Assembly: GCA_029263125.1 (NCBI GenBank)
Contig: JAJCYD010000048.1
Coordinates: 1-64,000, forward strand
DNA: 64,000 nt
Reading direction: 5' to 3'
Source of the DNA: Solirubrobacteraceae bacterium
GTDB taxonomy: Bacteria; Actinomycetota; Thermoleophilia; Solirubrobacterales; Solirubrobacteraceae
Shown: positions 61,842-64,000 of the stretch, piece after piece
Position numbering within the stretch: the stretch's first letter is position 1
How the letters are laid out: each line of letters opens with the position of its first letter
Position numbers and translations under genes: made by a program
Notes under the pieces: generated by a model
Told to the model about the DNA's origin: nothing
The model's input: only the letters and a program-made list of their open reading frames with translations
Databases searched by the model: none

Positions 61842-62972
61842 CTACGCGCCGGCGGGAGCCGCGAGCTCGCCCGGAGCCCCACGCTCCTCGCGCCAGCGCG
61901 CGACCGTGCGGCGAAGTTGGAAGTACGCGATCGCGCCGGGGATCGTCGGCAGCCAGAAGGCGAACAGGCGATAGCTGAGGACCGCCAGCACCGTCAGGCC
62001 ACCGTCGACCCCGAACGCGAGGAACGCCCCGATCATCCCGCCGTCCACGCCGCCGATCCCGCCGGGCAGCGGCAGCAGGTTGCCGAGGAAGCCGACGAAG
62101 TAGGCCATGATGATGACCGGCCAGGTCGGCGGGTCGCCGAAGGCGTGAAAGCACGCCCACAGAATCGCGATGTTGAAGCCCCAGTAGGCGATCGCGCCGA
62201 GCAGCGCCGGATCACGCCTGCGCGCGTGGACGACCGCCTCGCGCATGCCCGCCGAGAACGCGGCCGGCGCGTTGGCCAGACGCTGCCCCAGGCGGGCCAG
62301 GCGCCCGCCGCTTCGAGCGACGCCCTCCAGGCGGCGCTGCAGATCCGGCGGCACCCACGACACCGCCAGGGCCAGCACGATCACGGCGAGCCCGAACATC
62401 GCGGGGATGACCGTGATCCCGAACGGCGACGGCCCACTGAACACGTTGAAGTACAGGCCGAGTCCGACCACGACGAGCGCCGCCATGTAGACCGCGTAGG
62501 TCAGGATCAGGAACGCCAGCGTCTTGTCTGCGACATCGCGGCGCTTCATGCCCGAGCGGCGGAGCGCCCAGGCGGTCAGCGCGATCCCGCCGGCGCCGCC
62601 GGCGGCGAACAGCCGGGTCGCGGCCAGTCCCGCCATGGTGATCTGGTAGCTGGCGGCCAGGTCGATGCGCGACCCGTGGCCGATGAAGATCCCGCGGAAC
62701 ATCGCGACGTATCCACCGAAGGACAGCACCGTGAACATCAGCGCCCCGGCAAGCCACCAAGGGTCGCCCTGACCGATGTCCTTGCCCTTCTCCTCGAAGT
62801 CCGAGAGCTGCGGCGCGATGACGTACAACAAGGCGATCAGCGAGATACCCAGCACGCAGAAGACGAGGACGGTCTTTCGCGTCACGTGGACGCGGGGCAT
62901 CGCCTCGTCGTCGTCCTCTTCCTCTTCGGGGTCCGGCGGATCGACCTCGGGCGGCTTGACCATCGTGTCCAT
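61842..62972 (-). CDS. Lysylphosphatidylglycerol synthase/flippase-like membrane protein
   Basis: 376 aa. UPF0104/LPG_synthase_TM type integral membrane protein, about eight transmembrane helices (for example VLVFCVLGISLIALLYVI at 36-53 and the two late helices with LLPLPGGIGGVDGGMIGAFL). No C-terminal aminoacyl-transferase domain, so a flippase or transporter-type role rather than LPG synthesis. N-terminus is very acidic (EEEEDDDEAMP). Family is also called YbhN/AglD-like. Start ATG at 62972. Confidence 0.78.
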   Translation of the reverse strand: MDTMVKPPEVDPPDPEEEEDDDEAMPRVHVTRKTVLVFCVLGISLIALLYVIAPQLSDFEEKGKDIGQGDPWWLAGALMFTVLSFGGYVAMFRGIFIGHGSRIDLAASYQITMAGLAATRLFAAGGAGGIALTAWALRRSGMKRRDVADKTLAFLILTYAVYMAALVVVGLGLYFNVFSGPSPFGITVIPAMFGLAVIVLALAVSWVPPDLQRRLEGVARSGGRLARLGQRLANAPAAFSAGMREAVVHARRRDPALLGAIAYWGFNIAILWACFHAFGDPPTWPVIIMAYFVGFLGNLLPLPGGIGGVDGGMIGAFLAFGVDGGLTVLAVLSYRLFAFWLPTIPGAIAYFQLRRTVARWREERGAPGELAAPAGA

Positions 62973-63045
62973 GACTCTGGGTCGTGCGGGTGCTGCGAGT
63001 ATAGGTCCGGCCCTGGACCCTGTCCGAGCGCGCGCCCGCAGTTTC

Positions 63046-63780
63046 TCAGTGCCGCGCCAGGCTCGTCGCCGCGGCCTCGCCGACCAGCGCCGCGATCAGG
63101 CGGGCCCGCTCGTCGGCCTCGGTGTGCCACTGGATCCCCAGCGCGAAGCGGTTGCGCGGATCCTCAAGCGCCTCGGGAAAGTCGTCCATCTCGGCCCACC
63201 CGGTCACGAGCAGCCCGTCGCCGATGCGGTCGACTCCCTGGTGATGGTGGGACTTCGTCGGATGACGCTCCTCGCCGGCCGCGCGCGCCGCCAGCGAGCC
63301 GGGCTCCAAGCGCACGTCGTGGTCGGCGCCGTCGAACGTGCCGACGACGCGCCGGTGGTCCTCGTGGCCGAGCAGCTCGGGCAGATGCTGGTGCAACGTG
63401 CCGCCGCGGGCGACGTTGATGATCTGCATCCCACGGCAGATGCCCAGCAGCGGCACATCGCGCTCCAGCGCGCGACGCACGAGCGCGAGCTCGAACGCGT
63501 CGCGCTCGGGCACGATGTCGACGGTCTCGGGGTGGGGCACGGCGCCATAGGTGGACGGATCGAGGTCCGCGCCGCCCGCAAGGATGAGCCCGTCGAGTCG
63601 GTCCAGCAGCTCGTCGGGATGCTCGACGACCGCGGGATCGGGCGCCAGCAGCAGCGCCAACGCCCCGGCCCGGTGAACGGCGTCGACGTAGCTGCGTGCG
63701 AGCACGAACGCCGGGACGTCCCAGACGCTGAAGCGCGCCTGCTCCAGCGGAGTGCAGATGCCGATCGCCGGGCGCGCCAT
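63046..63780 (-). CDS. Class I glutamine amidotransferase-like gamma-glutamyl hydrolase
   Basis: 244 aa peptidase C26/PuuD-type. Catalytic cysteine C115 in LLGICRGMQIINV, conserved glycine-rich ILAGGADLDPSTYG near 67, and the catalytic histidine in ALGIQWHTEAD (about 218). Hydrolyses gamma-glutamyl bonds such as gamma-glutamyl-GABA or folate polyglutamate. No puu genes are near. ATG at 63780. Confidence 0.87.
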   Translation of the reverse strand: MARPAIGICTPLEQARFSVWDVPAFVLARSYVDAVHRAGALALLLAPDPAVVEHPDELLDRLDGLILAGGADLDPSTYGAVPHPETVDIVPERDAFELALVRRALERDVPLLGICRGMQIINVARGGTLHQHLPELLGHEDHRRVVGTFDGADHDVRLEPGSLAARAAGEERHPTKSHHHQGVDRIGDGLLVTGWAEMDDFPEALEDPRNRFALGIQWHTEADERARLIAALVGEAAATSLARH

Positions 63781-63845
63781 CGGATGGACACTAGCCGCGC
63801 CGCGTTCCGCGCCATCGCGTGCACGGGGCCGATAGCGTCACGGCC

Positions 63846-64000
63846 GTGTTCGAGGCCATCGAGGTGCAGCGCCGCGGTGCGGCGACGATCATCCGCCTGA
63901 ACCGGCCCGACGCGCTGAACGCCTGGGACACCACCCTGGCGACCGAGCTCCTGGCGGCCGTGCGAGCCGTCGCCGACGACGACGCCGTACGCGCAGTGTG
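63846..64000 (+). CDS. Enoyl-CoA hydratase/isomerase, partial
   Basis: Starts at a GTG and runs off the right end after 51 complete codons. VFEAIEVQRRGAATIIRLNR followed by PDALNAWDTTLATELLAAV is the typical crotonase-family N-terminus. The oxyanion-hole glycines and the active-site acid lie outside the window, so hydratase and isomerase cannot be separated. Divergent from the C26 hydrolase. Confidence 0.75.
   Translation, partial: MFEAIEVQRRGAATIIRLNRPDALNAWDTTLATELLAAVRAVADDDAVRAV

Overview
The window is a high-GC (roughly two-thirds G+C by eye) actinobacterial chromosome segment. Housekeeping order (obgE-proB-proA-nadD-rsfS; mreB-mreC-mreD-mrdA-rodA-rng-rplU-rpmA; valS-folC-ndk-maf; tig-clpP-clpX), frequent GTG starts, 4-bp ATGA overlaps and several lineage-type hypothetical proteins suggest a soil bacterium of the Thermoleophilia/Solirubrobacterales type. 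That placement is an inference from gene order and protein style, not a database match.

Region 1 (1-31.4 kb) is core genome, mostly on the minus strand: ribosome silencing, NAD and proline synthesis, a secreted GH-A-like glycosidase between proB and obgE, an eight-gene cell-shape/RNase G/ribosomal protein operon, valine-tRNA and folate charging, and the trigger factor-ClpP-ClpX protein quality-control group. On the plus strand at 26.7-29.0 kb lie a secreted protein with an internal duplication and a tightly coupled operon of four small membrane-anchored proteins that I cannot assign to any known system.

Region 2 (31.5-43.8 kb) is an accessory island next to tRNA-His. It is layered. The outer left part holds an HNH endonuclease, decayed NERD-like and IS256-like genes, a Fic protein under a striking four-box symmetric operator, a DUF4258-like remnant beside DUF2283 and DUF2442 genes, and a frameshifted excisionase. 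The inner part (36159-43721) is bounded by a perfect 45-bp direct repeat of the 3' half of tRNA-His and carries a truncated tyrosine recombinase translationally coupled to a 296-aa protein of unknown function and a VapC-type PIN toxin, plus a complete type III restriction-modification pair (mod, res).

Region 3 (43.8-64 kb) returns to chromosomal genes: a thioredoxin-fold protein, a urease operon ureABCFGD without ureE, an RTX-like secreted repeat protein, a HipA remnant, tRNA-Arg and tRNA-Pro, an FAD-linked oxidase, and a stress/repair set (OsmC, NUDIX, PCMT, 1-Cys peroxiredoxin, ECF sigma factor overlapping an O6-alkylguanine methyltransferase, thioredoxin reductase). The right edge cuts an enoyl-CoA hydratase gene.

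The best candidates for undescribed biology are the four-gene small membrane protein operon (27.75-29.0 kb), the recombinase/296-aa/PIN coupled module (36.25-38.4 kb), and the Fic gene with its 21-bp-period operator array (34566-34638).
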